From an uncultured Marvinbryantia sp. (GTDB lineage: Bacteria; Bacillota; Clostridia; Lachnospirales; Lachnospiraceae): a stretch of DNA of 21,791 bases. Shown here piece by piece: positions 6,057-11,702 of this stretch. The stretch spans positions 1 through 21,791 of the forward strand of contig CAKRON010000037.1 of NCBI GenBank assembly GCA_934373455.1. Direction: 5' to 3'. The notes below the pieces were generated by a model. The model was not told the origin of the DNA. It did no database searches and saw nothing but the letters and a program-made list of their open reading frames with translations. Numbering within the stretch: position 1 is the first letter of the stretch; each line of letters starts with the position of its first letter. A program made the position numbers and the translations under genes.

Positions 6057-6118
6057 AAGAATCTATGAATAACGAATAGGCAAAGTGGCAGCAGGCGAGG
6101 AAAATGGAAAATGGAAAA

Positions 6119-6147
6119 TTGACAAATTCCAAAAGCCAGCATATAAT
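6119..6147 (+). promoter_or_regulatory. Consensus promoter driving a non-coding transcript
   Basis: TTGACA (6119-6124), a 17-bp spacer and TATAAT (6142-6147) match the sigma-A consensus at all 12 positions. No rightward reading frame with a ribosome site follows. Its transcript would run into the 3' end of the small toxin gene on the opposite strand, as expected for an antitoxin RNA promoter. Confidence 0.75.
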
Positions 6148-6153
6148 ATATTT

Positions 6154-6256
6154 ATCAAGACAGTCAGTAAGGGAAGTTAAGGTTCCCCGCCCTGGCGAAC
6201 ATATTTAGCTAAGATTTAGCCGCCTATTCATTACCAGTGAGCAGGGCGGCTATTTC
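6154..6256 (+). ncRNA. Putative antisense antitoxin RNA (RatA-like arrangement)
   Basis: The predicted transcript starts about 7 nt after the perfect promoter and would end at the hairpin 6217-6252 (TAGCCGCC/GGCGGCTA) followed by TTTCTT. It covers the 3' end of the convergent toxin gene, whose stop codon is at 6250-6252. In Bacillus subtilis txpA/RatA the antitoxin RNA is likewise convergent and overlaps the toxin mRNA 3' end. CCGCCCTG (6187-6194) can also pair with CAGGGCGG (6242-6249), an alternative to the terminator stem. Start, end and role are inferred; longer read-through would increase the overlap. Confidence 0.5.
6217..6252. terminator. Bidirectional hairpin between toxin gene and antisense RNA
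   Basis: TAGCCGCC (6217-6224) pairs perfectly with GGCGGCTA (6245-6252). Rightward it is followed by TTTCTT. Leftward it is followed by an A/T-rich run. The toxin stop codon lies inside the stem. The T-runs are imperfect, so termination may be incomplete. Confidence 0.5.
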
Positions 6257-6333
6257 TTATGTGTGTATGTAAGAATAGATACAATTAAGCTGGCTGTCGT
6301 CAGAATTATCATAAATATCTCATAATCGCTCAT
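6250..6333 (-). CDS. Putative holin-like type I toxin (TxpA-like), 27 residues
   Basis: The minus-strand frame encodes MSDYEIFMIILTTASL, then IVSILTYTHKK. This is a short acidic/polar start, one hydrophobic membrane segment (about residues 6-23) and a basic tail. The MS.YE opening and this layout are those of the putative holin-like toxins of Firmicutes (TxpA/YonT-related). AGGAGGGG (6347-6340) is 6 nt before ATG 6333; another ATG at 6339 abuts it. TCCTG/CAGGA pairing just upstream could hide the ribosome site, a feature of type I toxin mRNAs. A consensus promoter on the opposite strand makes a convergent antisense RNA. The gene is too small for routine annotation. Membrane toxicity is inferred from the family. 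Confidence 0.65.
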   Translation of the reverse strand: MSDYEIFMIILTTASLIVSILTYTHKK

Positions 6334-6465
6334 AAGCATCCCCTCCTGTCAAGGCTCAGGAACCGGGGAACCACAGCCGCTCTACTGGCTGCCTGGATAA
6401 ATACATTATTCAGTTTCTGTTATTTTCCCATATTACAAAACAATACTCACCTGCTGCCGGTGCAG

Positions 6466-6651
6466 TTACTCTTTGACGACAGAAAGCCGATAGGTAACAT
6501 GATGATCCTCAGATGGTGGATTCTGAAAAACGTCTTCGTCAATCTCCAGATCAGTCCAGTCATCGGTATAAATTACGCCATCTAGTAGCTCTACCCGGAT
6601 AAAGTCAGGCAGTTTCAGAATATCATCACAGGTATACAGGCGTTTGGCCAT
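6466..6651 (-). CDS. Short Uma2-like N-terminal fragment or small hypothetical protein
   Basis: This 61-residue protein reads LYTCDDILKLPDFIRVELLDGVIY, resembling the start of Uma2/DUF820 proteins (restriction-endonuclease-like fold, usually about 180 residues). The remainder (DDWTDLEIDEDVFQNPPS) departs from the family and the catalytic half is missing. The start follows AAGGAAGTG. It lies 29 bp after the XRE gene on the same strand and is probably co-transcribed. It is either a degenerate piece or a small domain with its own role, such as an antitoxin partner of the XRE gene. No nuclease activity is expected. Confidence 0.5.
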   Translation of the reverse strand: MAKRLYTCDDILKLPDFIRVELLDGVIYTDDWTDLEIDEDVFQNPPSEDHHVTYRLSVVKE

Positions 6652-6680
6652 GATAGCACTTCCTTTCGTGAATAGCGTTG

Positions 6681-6905
6681 TTATGAGGTTGTTTGCTGAA
6701 AATCAATGATTAGATCATAACCCATTGCAGAAAGTATCTTTTGAGCATCTTCAAATCCAAAGTTTTTTTTATTAAGCAATTTGGTAAGACCTTGAGGTTT
6801 GATATTCAATTGTTCTGCAATCTCTCTTTGAGATATTTGCTTTTCAAGCATAAGTTTTTTTATTTCAATAACAATCTGGTCATTATTTATGTAATGTATA
6901 GACAT
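6681..6905 (-). CDS. Small XRE-family HTH regulator
   Basis: This 74-residue protein is essentially one XRE domain: KLMLEKQISQREIAEQLNIKPQGLTKLLNKKNFGFEDAQKILSAMGYDL. The start has a strong AGGAGGTG site. It faces a rightward unit beginning at 7209 across about 300 bp with two consensus-like promoters and repeated AGGTTA/TAACC motifs, so it probably represses itself and that unit. With the Uma2-like fragment it makes a two-gene leftward unit ending just before the type I toxin. Confidence 0.8.
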   Translation of the reverse strand: MSIHYINNDQIVIEIKKLMLEKQISQREIAEQLNIKPQGLTKLLNKKNFGFEDAQKILSAMGYDLIIDFQQTTS

Positions 6906-6926
6906 GATGCACCTCCTGTTACTTAG

Positions 6927-6955
6927 AGTATAATAAAGAACAGGTTATAAGTCAA
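6927..6955 (-). promoter_or_regulatory. Promoter of the small XRE gene
   Basis: On the minus strand TTGACT (6955-6950), a 17-bp spacer and TATACT (6932-6927) precede the XRE start at 6905. An AGGTTATA motif (6942-6949) lies in the spacer and resembles sites near the opposing promoter. Confidence 0.7.
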
Positions 6956-6997
6956 TCTAAAAAGTTGAATAATAATACAAAACATATTACAAAAAGG

Positions 6998-7026
6998 TTG
7001 ACAAGTAACCCAAAAAAGGTTATACT
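6998..7026 (+). promoter_or_regulatory. Rightward promoter with operator-like repeats
   Basis: TTGACA (6998-7003), a 17-bp spacer and TATACT (7021-7026) form a near-consensus promoter. GGTT-7-AACC (6996-7010) and GTAACC-7-GGTTATAC (7005-7025) are inverted repeats overlapping both hexamers, as expected for XRE operators. The same AGGTTATA motif occurs in the opposing promoter. Confidence 0.7.
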
Positions 7027-7032
7027 ATAATC

Positions 7033-7208
7033 AGATCAAGGAAATAGAAAAGCGAAGAGTGAAAACGAAGTGATCGCAAGATGTACCGGAGACACTCACA
7101 GGATACCGGGAAACAGGATAAGGGGATATTGAGACGGCCATGGTGCCTTAGATACTTTAAAGCCTGCCGGAGCTGATCGGATTCCTAAGAGAGAAAGGAG
7201 ATTACAAG
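7033..7208 (+). other. Long 5' leader of the 7209 unit
   Basis: About 175 nt separate the promoter from the start at 7209. The leader is purine-rich and contains short pairing segments (ACCGG, CCGGA, GACGGCC). A 31-codon frame starts at 7081 but has no convincing ribosome site. I see no terminator hairpin. It may be a regulatory leader; I cannot assign a class. Confidence 0.3.
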
Positions 7209-7541
7209 ATGAGTTACAATCTGAGAAAAATTATGGTGAATGCCTGGAAGAATTACCGGAATAACAAAGATATCAGCTTTCCAGAAGCATTACACAGAGC
7301 ATGGCTGACAGCAAAAGCAGAGAGTATCAATGCGGACCGTATTGAAAAAAGCAAAGTGGCAGCAGGAGTTACAGAGGAAATCAATACATGGTCAGCATGG
7401 CGCAAGCTGGGGTATGAAGTGATTCACGGATCCAGAGCATTGTTTGGATGCAATCTGATCTGGGGCAGTAAAGGGGATGGAGCAGTATATAAAGCGCATT
7501 TCTTTGGCAGATCACAGGTACAGAGACTGGTAGCAGAATAA
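7209..7541 (+). CDS. Conserved-looking hypothetical protein of the element
   Basis: This 110-residue protein has a helical N-terminus (SYNLRKIMVNAWKNYRNN, FPEALHRAWLTAKAES) and a C-terminal half rich in Gly and aromatics (WRKLGYEVIHGSRALFGCNL, then GAVYKAHFFGRSQVQRLV). The start follows AGAAAGGAG. It is the first gene under the XRE-controlled promoter. Proteins with the N-terminal LRKIM..AW..... pattern are common near the control regions of Firmicute integrative elements, but I know no function. Confidence 0.65.
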   Translation: MSYNLRKIMVNAWKNYRNNKDISFPEALHRAWLTAKAESINADRIEKSKVAAGVTEEINTWSAWRKLGYEVIHGSRALFGCNLIWGSKGDGAVYKAHFFGRSQVQRLVAE

Positions 7542-7561
7542 AGAATCTGGGAGGAGGTAGA

Positions 7562-7702
7562 ATAAAATGGTTTTTCCGAAGTTTTTTCAGAAAAAAAGAA
7601 CCAGAGGATCAAGAAAGTATCAGAAAAGTATCACAGAATAATGAAAAAGCCCTTACCAGAGCGGCAACTCTGATAGGGGCGGGCAACCCGTCAACCGAAT
7701 AA
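7562..7702 (+). CDS. Candidate 46-codon gene with non-standard or lost start
   Basis: A strong GGAGGAGG (7551-7558) precedes ATA at 7562, which opens a 46-codon frame reading IKWFFRSFFRKKEPEDQES, then a helix NNEKALTRAATLIGAG and TAA at 7700-7702. The amphipathic, charged composition looks coding. An overlapping ATG frame at 7567 gives only 24 residues. Either the start is a rare ATA or an ATG has mutated, making this a pseudogene, or neither frame is translated. It lies between 7209-7541 and 7774. Confidence 0.3.
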   Translation: MKWFFRSFFRKKEPEDQESIRKVSQNNEKALTRAATLIGAGNPSTE

Positions 7703-7705
7703 ATA

Positions 7706-7742
7706 GAGGGGCTGTGCGTATTATAGCATACTCAGCCCCCTC
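7706..7742 (+). other. Hairpin between small genes
   Basis: GAGGGGCTG (7706-7714) pairs with CAGCCCCCTC (7733-7742), with one bulged C, around an 18-nt loop. No T-run follows, so it is not a classic terminator. It sits 31 bp before the start at 7774 and may stabilise or process the mRNA. Confidence 0.4.
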
Positions 7743-7773
7743 ATAGCAATGAAGAAAGAAAACGAGGATAGAT

Positions 7774-7947
7774 ATGGAAAATAATATGAATAGCACAGTT
7801 AAAAATACTGAACAGGCGAGCTTATCAAAGGAACAGGAGTTAGAGCAGTACAAGGACTGGATAAATGAACTGATGCAGAAAGTAACTGATCCAGAGCGTT
7901 TAAAACGCACCTATAAATTTCTTGTGTATCTCTATCTTCGTGAGTAG
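7774..7947 (+). CDS. Small hypothetical protein, 57 residues
   Basis: The frame from ATG 7774 to TAG 7947 encodes a helical, charged protein (LSKEQELEQYKDWINELMQK, then ERLKRTYKFLVYLYLRE). The upstream AACGAGGATAGAT is a modest ribosome site. It ends 4 bp before the ParB-like gene, so the two are probably coupled. No family recognised. Confidence 0.5.
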   Translation: MENNMNSTVKNTEQASLSKEQELEQYKDWINELMQKVTDPERLKRTYKFLVYLYLRE

Positions 7948-7951
7948 AACC

Positions 7952-8230
7952 ATGAAAGTACAGGACATTAAAATATATCCTCATTTCCTGCTGCATCCAC
8001 CACGGGCGAGAAAAATGGACCGTAAGGAATGGACATATCTGAGAAGTGGTCTGGCTGAATTTGATATTGTGGTGAATCAGCAAGGATATCTGATAGATGG
8101 GTATTGTGGGTATTTGCTGGCGAAGAAATTCGAATTAACAGACGTTCCGGTTACTGTCCAGACAGATAAATACCTCTCAGGCCTCACAGAATGGACAGGA
8201 AACAATAAAAGGGATAAAGGCAGAGGATAA
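7952..8230 (+). CDS. Small ParB/sulfiredoxin-fold-like protein
   Basis: This 92-residue protein matches the start of ParB-N/Srx-like domains: IKIYPHFLLHPPRARKM, then FDIVVNQQGYLIDGYCGYLLAKKFELTDVPV, where the DGY.....A.......VPV pattern is the family's core. Full ParB has further HTH regions that are absent, so this is a stand-alone domain of the kind found in integrative elements. A partition or DNA-modification-linked role is possible but unproven. ATG 7952 is preferred to an earlier frame extension that overlaps the previous gene. It is the last gene before the terminator that precedes int. Confidence 0.65.
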   Translation: MKVQDIKIYPHFLLHPPRARKMDRKEWTYLRSGLAEFDIVVNQQGYLIDGYCGYLLAKKFELTDVPVTVQTDKYLSGLTEWTGNNKRDKGRG

Positions 8231-8281
8231 GCCACAAACATAGAAACATCAATTTACAGGCAATATAACGATTACAGAGAG

Positions 8282-8317
8282 AATGGCAGCGGTGCAAAAA
8301 GTCCTGCTGCCATTTTT
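8282..8317 (+). terminator. Terminator upstream of the integrase gene
   Basis: AATGGCAGC (8282-8290) pairs perfectly with GCTGCCATT (8306-8314), followed by TTTC. It separates the accessory genes from int, whose start is 20 bp further on. Confidence 0.75.
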
Positions 8318-8336
8318 CTATAAAGGGGTGAAATGA

Positions 8337-9530
8337 ATGGCGGAGAAACGAAAAGACAGTAAAGGGAGGAACCTACGCACAGGTGAAACCCAGAATGCAG
8401 CAGGACGCTACTGCTACCGATATACAGATACCAGAACGGGAAAGCGCTGCGCTGTGTATGATACAGATCTGCAGGCACTCAGGAAGAAAGAGCGGGAGAT
8501 TGAAAGGAATCTGGAAGATGGCATTAACAACGAAATGGCGGATATTACTCTGAATGAGTTGTTTAATATCTATCTGGATACAAAGAGTAACATCAAGAGA
8601 ACATCCAGAAGCACCTACCTCAGAACATGGGAAAAGCATGTATCACAGGGGCTTGGAGTACTAAAGGCAAAGAATCTGAAGCAGATGGACCTCACAAGGA
8701 TGTACAGTGATATGGTGAAGCAGGGCTTTGCTCAGGGATCTATTGACATGATCCACAATCTGATTAATGCCTGCCTGCAGATGGCAGTCGATAACGATAT
8801 TGTCAGAAAGAATGTGGCCAGAAAAGCCAAGAAAGGGATACAGGGAAAACGAAAGGAGCGTGTAGCCATGACGATAGAGGAGCAGAATAAATTCCTGATG
8901 TTTTGCAAGAACAGTAATACATACAATATTTACTATCCAATGTTCTCATTTGCCATTAAGAGCGCATTGAGAGTATCGGAGCTATCTGGTTTAACCTGGA
9001 ATGATGTGGACGAGGTAAATGGGATCCTGCATGTTGATCATCAGTTAATCTATGAGTATATCAAGGGAGACAGCCACGCACACTACTATATTTCCAAACC
9101 GAAGACAAAAAGCGGAGTAAGGGACATTCCTCTGACCAAATTCATGAGAAAGTCTCTGAGTGAACAGAAACGGCTTATGATGCTGCTGGGGCGTCGGTCA
9201 GAGTATGAAATAGATGGATACCGGGATTTTATTTTTGTAAGCAAGAATGGTAGGCCATTAACTAAGGCAAATATCGACAGTACATTGAAACGGATTATTG
9301 CAGCCTATAATAAGGACCATGCATCAGATCCGCTGCCGGTGATTTCCATGCATATACTCAGACACACCGGATGTACCAGAATGGCAGAAGCGGGCATTGA
9401 TCCGAAAGTATTACAGAAGATCATGGGGCATTCAGACATTGCGGTGACCATGGATGTTTATAATCACTGTGATGATGTCCGGGCGAAAAAAGAAATGGAG
9501 CGGATTGAAAAAGAAATTTTTATAGCATAA
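8337..9530 (+). CDS. int: Tyrosine integrase, Tn916 type
   Basis: This 397-residue site-specific recombinase cuts and rejoins the element ends. It has an N-terminal arm-binding domain of the Tn916 Int kind (about residues 20-62, RYCYRYTDTRTGKRCAVYDT), a SAM-like core-binding domain (70-170) and a C-terminal catalytic domain. The catalytic set is complete: R212 (ALRVSEL), K258 (KTKSG), H339-R342 (HILRH), H365 (GHSD) and nucleophile Y375 (DVYNH). The length is normal for the family. It begins after GGGGTG, just past a terminator, and ends 83 bp before the right-end repeat, with three TGCCAA motifs in between. Bases 9471-9489 near its 3' end recur in the relic at 818-836. Confidence 0.95.
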   Translation: MAEKRKDSKGRNLRTGETQNAAGRYCYRYTDTRTGKRCAVYDTDLQALRKKEREIERNLEDGINNEMADITLNELFNIYLDTKSNIKRTSRSTYLRTWEKHVSQGLGVLKAKNLKQMDLTRMYSDMVKQGFAQGSIDMIHNLINACLQMAVDNDIVRKNVARKAKKGIQGKRKERVAMTIEEQNKFLMFCKNSNTYNIYYPMFSFAIKSALRVSELSGLTWNDVDEVNGILHVDHQLIYEYIKGDSHAHYYISKPKTKSGVRDIPLTKFMRKSLSEQKRLMMLLGRRSEYEIDGYRDFIFVSKNGRPLTKANIDSTLKRIIAAYNKDHASDPLPVISMHILRHTGCTRMAEAGIDPKVLQKIMGHSDIAVTMDVYNHCDDVRAKKEMERIEKEIFIA

Positions 9531-9545
9531 TGAGGGAAAATTGTG

Positions 9546-9574
9546 TGCCAATTTTATGCCAAATTTTATGCCAA
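9546..9574 (+). repeat. Right arm-type integrase site candidates (TGCCAA x3)
   Basis: TGCCAA occurs at 9546-9551, 9557-9562 and 9569-9574, spaced 11 and 12 bp with AT-rich spacers. Two copies in the same orientation are near the other end (1018-1034). Placement just inside both ends fits arm-binding sites for the integrase N-terminal domain. Confidence 0.55.
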
Positions 9575-9613
9575 TTCAAACGATTATGACGAAAACAGAT
9601 GGAAAATGAAAAG

Positions 9614-9709
9614 TAAAAAAGGAAGCAGAAACCCTTTAAAATCAAGGAAAATTACACTTGATGAAAAAGGATGAATCTGCTTCCTTTGCAAGGGGAGGAT
9701 AAGTATTAA
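9614..9709 (+). repeat. Element right-end repeat, copy 2 (E2/chromosome junction)
   Basis: It matches 855-950 at 95 of 96 positions. It contains a perfect inverted pair AGGAAGCAGA (9620-9629) and TCTGCTTCCT (9678-9687 region) with a long loop, and a short CCTTTGCAAGG palindrome-like stretch. Similarity ends at 9709, which I take as the right boundary of the element. From here to 9776 I see no other feature. Confidence 0.8.
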
Positions 9710-9776
9710 AATTTATCTTTGGTATGTTCCTAGTATTACCGCGTAACAGAAGTTTATACACTTTTCAATAAAAAGT

Positions 9777-9805
9777 TTGAAAAAAGTTATAAAATGTTAT
9801 ATACT
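9777..9805 (+). promoter_or_regulatory. Promoter of the SEC-C protein gene
   Basis: TTGAAA (9777-9782), a 17-bp spacer and TATACT (9800-9805) precede the gene by 76 bp. It lies 68 bp outside the element end, so the insertion leaves it intact. Confidence 0.65.
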
Positions 9806-9812
9806 ATGTCTT

Positions 9813-9849
9813 AAACGAGTGAAGCGGGAGAAATATGATAAACTCGTTT
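9813..9849 (+). other. Inverted repeat in the SEC-C gene leader
   Basis: AAACGAGT (9813-9820) pairs with ACTCGTTT (9842-9849) around a 21-nt loop, at the very start of the predicted transcript. It could be a 5'-stabilising hairpin or an operator. Confidence 0.4.
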
Positions 9850-9881
9850 CAATATTTCACGGAAAAAAGGATGGTTAAAAC

Positions 9882-10382
9882 ATGAGTTTATTACAGGATT
9901 GGAGAGACGTAGCGTACTCTCAGCAGACAGATAAAAGACAGCTTCAGAAGTTCTGGACAGACTATTTTATGATTGAAAAAGGAATCTATGAGAAATTGCT
10001 GGCTAATCCTGATGAGGAAGTAAGAGGTACAGTCAAAGAACTGGCAGATAAATATGGCATTTCTGTTATGACAATGGTTGGTTTCCTGGATGGTATCGAC
10101 GATAGCCTGAAAGTAAAGAACAACATTGACGAGATGACAGAAGATACCGTAGTGAATCTTGTATTTGATAAAGAGCTTCTTTATAAGAACATGGTAGATG
10201 CTAAAGCTGACTGGCTCTATGGACTTCCTGCATGGCAGCAGATCTTCTCAGAAGAGAAATTAAAAGAACTGTACAGAGAAGCAAAGAAAGCAAACACAAT
10301 TGTAAAAGGACCAAAGATCGGAAGAAATGATCCTTGTCCATGCGGAAGCGGCAAAAAATATAAAAAATGCTGCGGAAGATAA
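9882..10382 (+). CDS. SEC-C metal-binding motif protein
   Basis: This 166-residue protein ends in a SEC-C zinc-binding motif, [20 protein letters not shown] (residues 146-165), with the CPC and CC ligand pairs, as at the SecA C-terminus. The helical body (residues 1-140) matches uncharacterised Clostridia proteins carrying this motif. SEC-C tails bind zinc and can contact ribosomes or SecB; the role here is not known. Its stop overlaps the start of the next gene (TAATG), so the two are translationally coupled. Confidence 0.85.
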   Translation: MSLLQDWRDVAYSQQTDKRQLQKFWTDYFMIEKGIYEKLLANPDEEVRGTVKELADKYGISVMTMVGFLDGIDDSLKVKNNIDEMTEDTVVNLVFDKELLYKNMVDAKADWLYGLPAWQQIFSEEKLKELYREAKKANTIVKGPKIGRNDPCPCGSGKKYKKCCGR

Positions 10383-11155
10383 TGAGTAATGTATTACTTG
10401 CAGCAGGCAGTATATGCCTGCTGTATTTTCTATTATTGGCAGTAAGACATGTGGATTTTTGCGGAATCTGGTTTTTGGGAGCTGTTGTGTTTGGAGGATG
10501 GGGCGGATATTTGAAGTACCGTATACTTCATCCGGAAGGATTTGTATTGCCGCTTCCGATTAGAGCGATATTTATTGCGGCATTTGCAGTTGTGGTGATT
10601 TCTTTTGGCATAACAGAAGGTAGGATCATCCGCGCCATGTCATCTGGAACAGATGAGAAACTGGATTATCTGATCGTTCTAGGAGCGCAGGTAAAAAGAA
10701 CTGTGCCAAGCAAGGCATTGAGGCTTCGATTGGAGACGGCATGTGAATATTTGAATGAGCATCCGCAGACAATCGGGGTATTGTCCGGAGGTCAGGGATC
10801 AGGCGAAGAGATTACAGAGGCCGCATGTATGTATCAGTATCTGACAGATCATGGAGTGCCGTCCGGTCAGCTGATATTAGAGAACCGTTCCACTACCACC
10901 AGAGAAAATTTACTTTACAGTGCCAGAATATTGTCAGAAAAAGAAGGCGAACAGAGTCAGAAAGAAATTTTTGAAAGAAAAGTTGGTCTGGTATCGAACA
11001 ACTTTCATATTTATCGTGCAGAAGAATTGGCGAAGAAAGTGGGATATCGTTCAGTATATGGGATCGCAGCACCTTCTGATTGGAAGCTGCAGATCCACTA
11101 TATGGTAAGAGAGTATTTTGCTGTTATCAAAGCGAAGATACGAGGAGATATCTGA
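10382..11155 (+). CDS. YdcF/SanA (DUF218) family membrane-anchored protein
   Basis: This 257-residue protein has hydrophobic segments at about residues 3-20, 25-42 and 58-76, then a soluble DUF218 domain. Family motifs are LDYLIVLGAQVK, VLSGGQGSGEEITEA, LILENRSTTTRENL and VGLVSNNFHIYRAEELAKK, a Rossmann-like fold with conserved acidic and Ser/Asn residues. Relatives (SanA, ElyC, YdcF) act in envelope maintenance, and the biochemical activity is unsettled. I chose the ATG at 10382 that overlaps the previous stop; an ATG 15 bp upstream is in frame but inside the SEC-C gene. Confidence 0.85.
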   Translation: MSNVLLAAGSICLLYFLLLAVRHVDFCGIWFLGAVVFGGWGGYLKYRILHPEGFVLPLPIRAIFIAAFAVVVISFGITEGRIIRAMSSGTDEKLDYLIVLGAQVKRTVPSKALRLRLETACEYLNEHPQTIGVLSGGQGSGEEITEAACMYQYLTDHGVPSGQLILENRSTTTRENLLYSARILSEKEGEQSQKEIFERKVGLVSNNFHIYRAEELAKKVGYRSVYGIAAPSDWKLQIHYMVREYFAVIKAKIRGDI

Positions 11156-11182
11156 GTAAAATAAAAAATATAAAATCAGCCC

Positions 11183-11211
11183 TTGACAAAAATAAACGGA
11201 AGGGATATGAT
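11183..11211 (+). promoter_or_regulatory. Promoter of the thrS T-box transcript
   Basis: TTGACA (11183-11188), a 17-bp spacer and TATGAT (11206-11211) lie immediately upstream of the T-box leader. Confidence 0.75.
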
Positions 11212-11456
11212 CGAGAAAGATAAAGCGTTGAAGAGAAGAGTAGAATGTGGAATCTCCCAGAGAGGAATACGGATTTGGTGAGAGTATTCTGATGAGGAAG
11301 CATTTGAAGACCAGCTCTGAGTGGCTCTAATCCAGCCCGGTGATACCGTTACCATCGAAATGAAGTGACTTTTCTGAAGTATAGAAGAGTAATCAGGGTG
11401 GAACCGCGAGAATATCGTCCCTTACAGTTAAGATAAGACTGTAAGGGATTTTTTAG
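11212..11456 (+). promoter_or_regulatory. T-box riboswitch leader of thrS
   Basis: The leader contains the T-box sequence AGGGTGGAACCGCG (11395-11408) followed by a competing terminator (11418-11455). The 5' part forms the long stem I region, and CCGGTGATACCGTTACC resembles the stem III region. T-boxes bind uncharged tRNA; with uncharged threonine tRNA the antiterminator forms and thrS is transcribed. ACC at 11310-11312, in a GAAGACCAG context, is a candidate threonine specifier codon. The class call is firm. The specifier is inferred, and the gene downstream supports threonine. Confidence 0.9.
11418..11455 (+). terminator. T-box regulated terminator
   Basis: TCCCTTACAGT (11418-11428) pairs perfectly with ACTGTAAGGGA (11438-11448), followed by a T-run. 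The left arm overlaps the region that would pair in the antiterminator. Confidence 0.9.
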
Positions 11457-11495
11457 TTCCATGGGCGTTTGACTTGAAGAAAGAAGGAGAAAATC

Positions 11496-11699
11496 ATGTT
11501 AGAAAAAGTAAAAGAATTTCTGCAGCAAGATTGGACAATGACAGAAAAAGTATTGTTGATCGCAGATCTGCTTCTGGTAGGCGTACTGATCGGATGGCTG
11601 ACCGCTCCGTTCAAGGGCGGATTATTCAGTAACAATGTATTTGGATCAAACAATGAGAATTACTATGATGAAGAAGATTGGGAAGACGAGGAGGACTAA
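11496..11699 (+). CDS. Small single-pass membrane protein between T-box and thrS
   Basis: This 67-residue protein has one hydrophobic segment (about residues 19-38, VLLIADLLLVGVLIGWLTAP) and a very acidic tail (YYDEEDWEDEED). The start follows AGAAGGAG. It ends 3 bp before the thrS start, so it is co-transcribed under T-box control. I recognise no named family. It could help localise or modulate something linked to threonine starvation, or be a passive passenger. Confidence 0.75.
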   Translation: MLEKVKEFLQQDWTMTEKVLLIADLLLVGVLIGWLTAPFKGGLFSNNVFGSNNENYYDEEDWEDEED

Positions 11700-11702
11700 G
11701 AG

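Larger units (their letters stand above)
957..9709. mobile_element. E2: about 8.75-kb integrative element with Tn916-type integrase
   Basis: It is bounded by a left-end repeat (957-1045) and a right-end repeat (9614-9709), each duplicated in the adjacent relic. It encodes a tyrosine integrase at its right end, an excisionase-like protein, divergent repressor control, a replication module (DnaD-like and DnaC-like proteins), two toxin-antitoxin-like modules and small unknown genes. Two TGCCAA motifs near the left end and three near the right end, spaced 11-12 bp, look like integrase arm sites. No relaxase, coupling protein, secretion, capsid or terminase gene is seen, so it may be a satellite or an element mobilised in trans. 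The element is well supported; the exact ends are inferred to within a few bases. Confidence 0.75.

Noticed and set aside
6741..6926. 61-codon rightward frame opposite the small XRE gene
   Set aside because: It is the complement of a clear XRE domain and contains no sensible protein pattern.
7081..7176. 31-codon frame in the 7209 leader
   Set aside because: No convincing Shine-Dalgarno sequence and a random-looking Arg-rich product; kept only as part of the leader description.
855..9709. Simple model: one element with a 96-bp attL/attR core
   Set aside because: It leaves unexplained the duplicated left-end repeat at 202-280, the integrase-gene fragment at 818-836 and the extended right-end similarity from 831. 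The two-element model explains all of these.
10920..11108. 62-codon rightward frame inside the YdcF/SanA-family gene
   Set aside because: Alternative-frame shadow with Lys/Arg/Trp-rich composition and no ribosome site.
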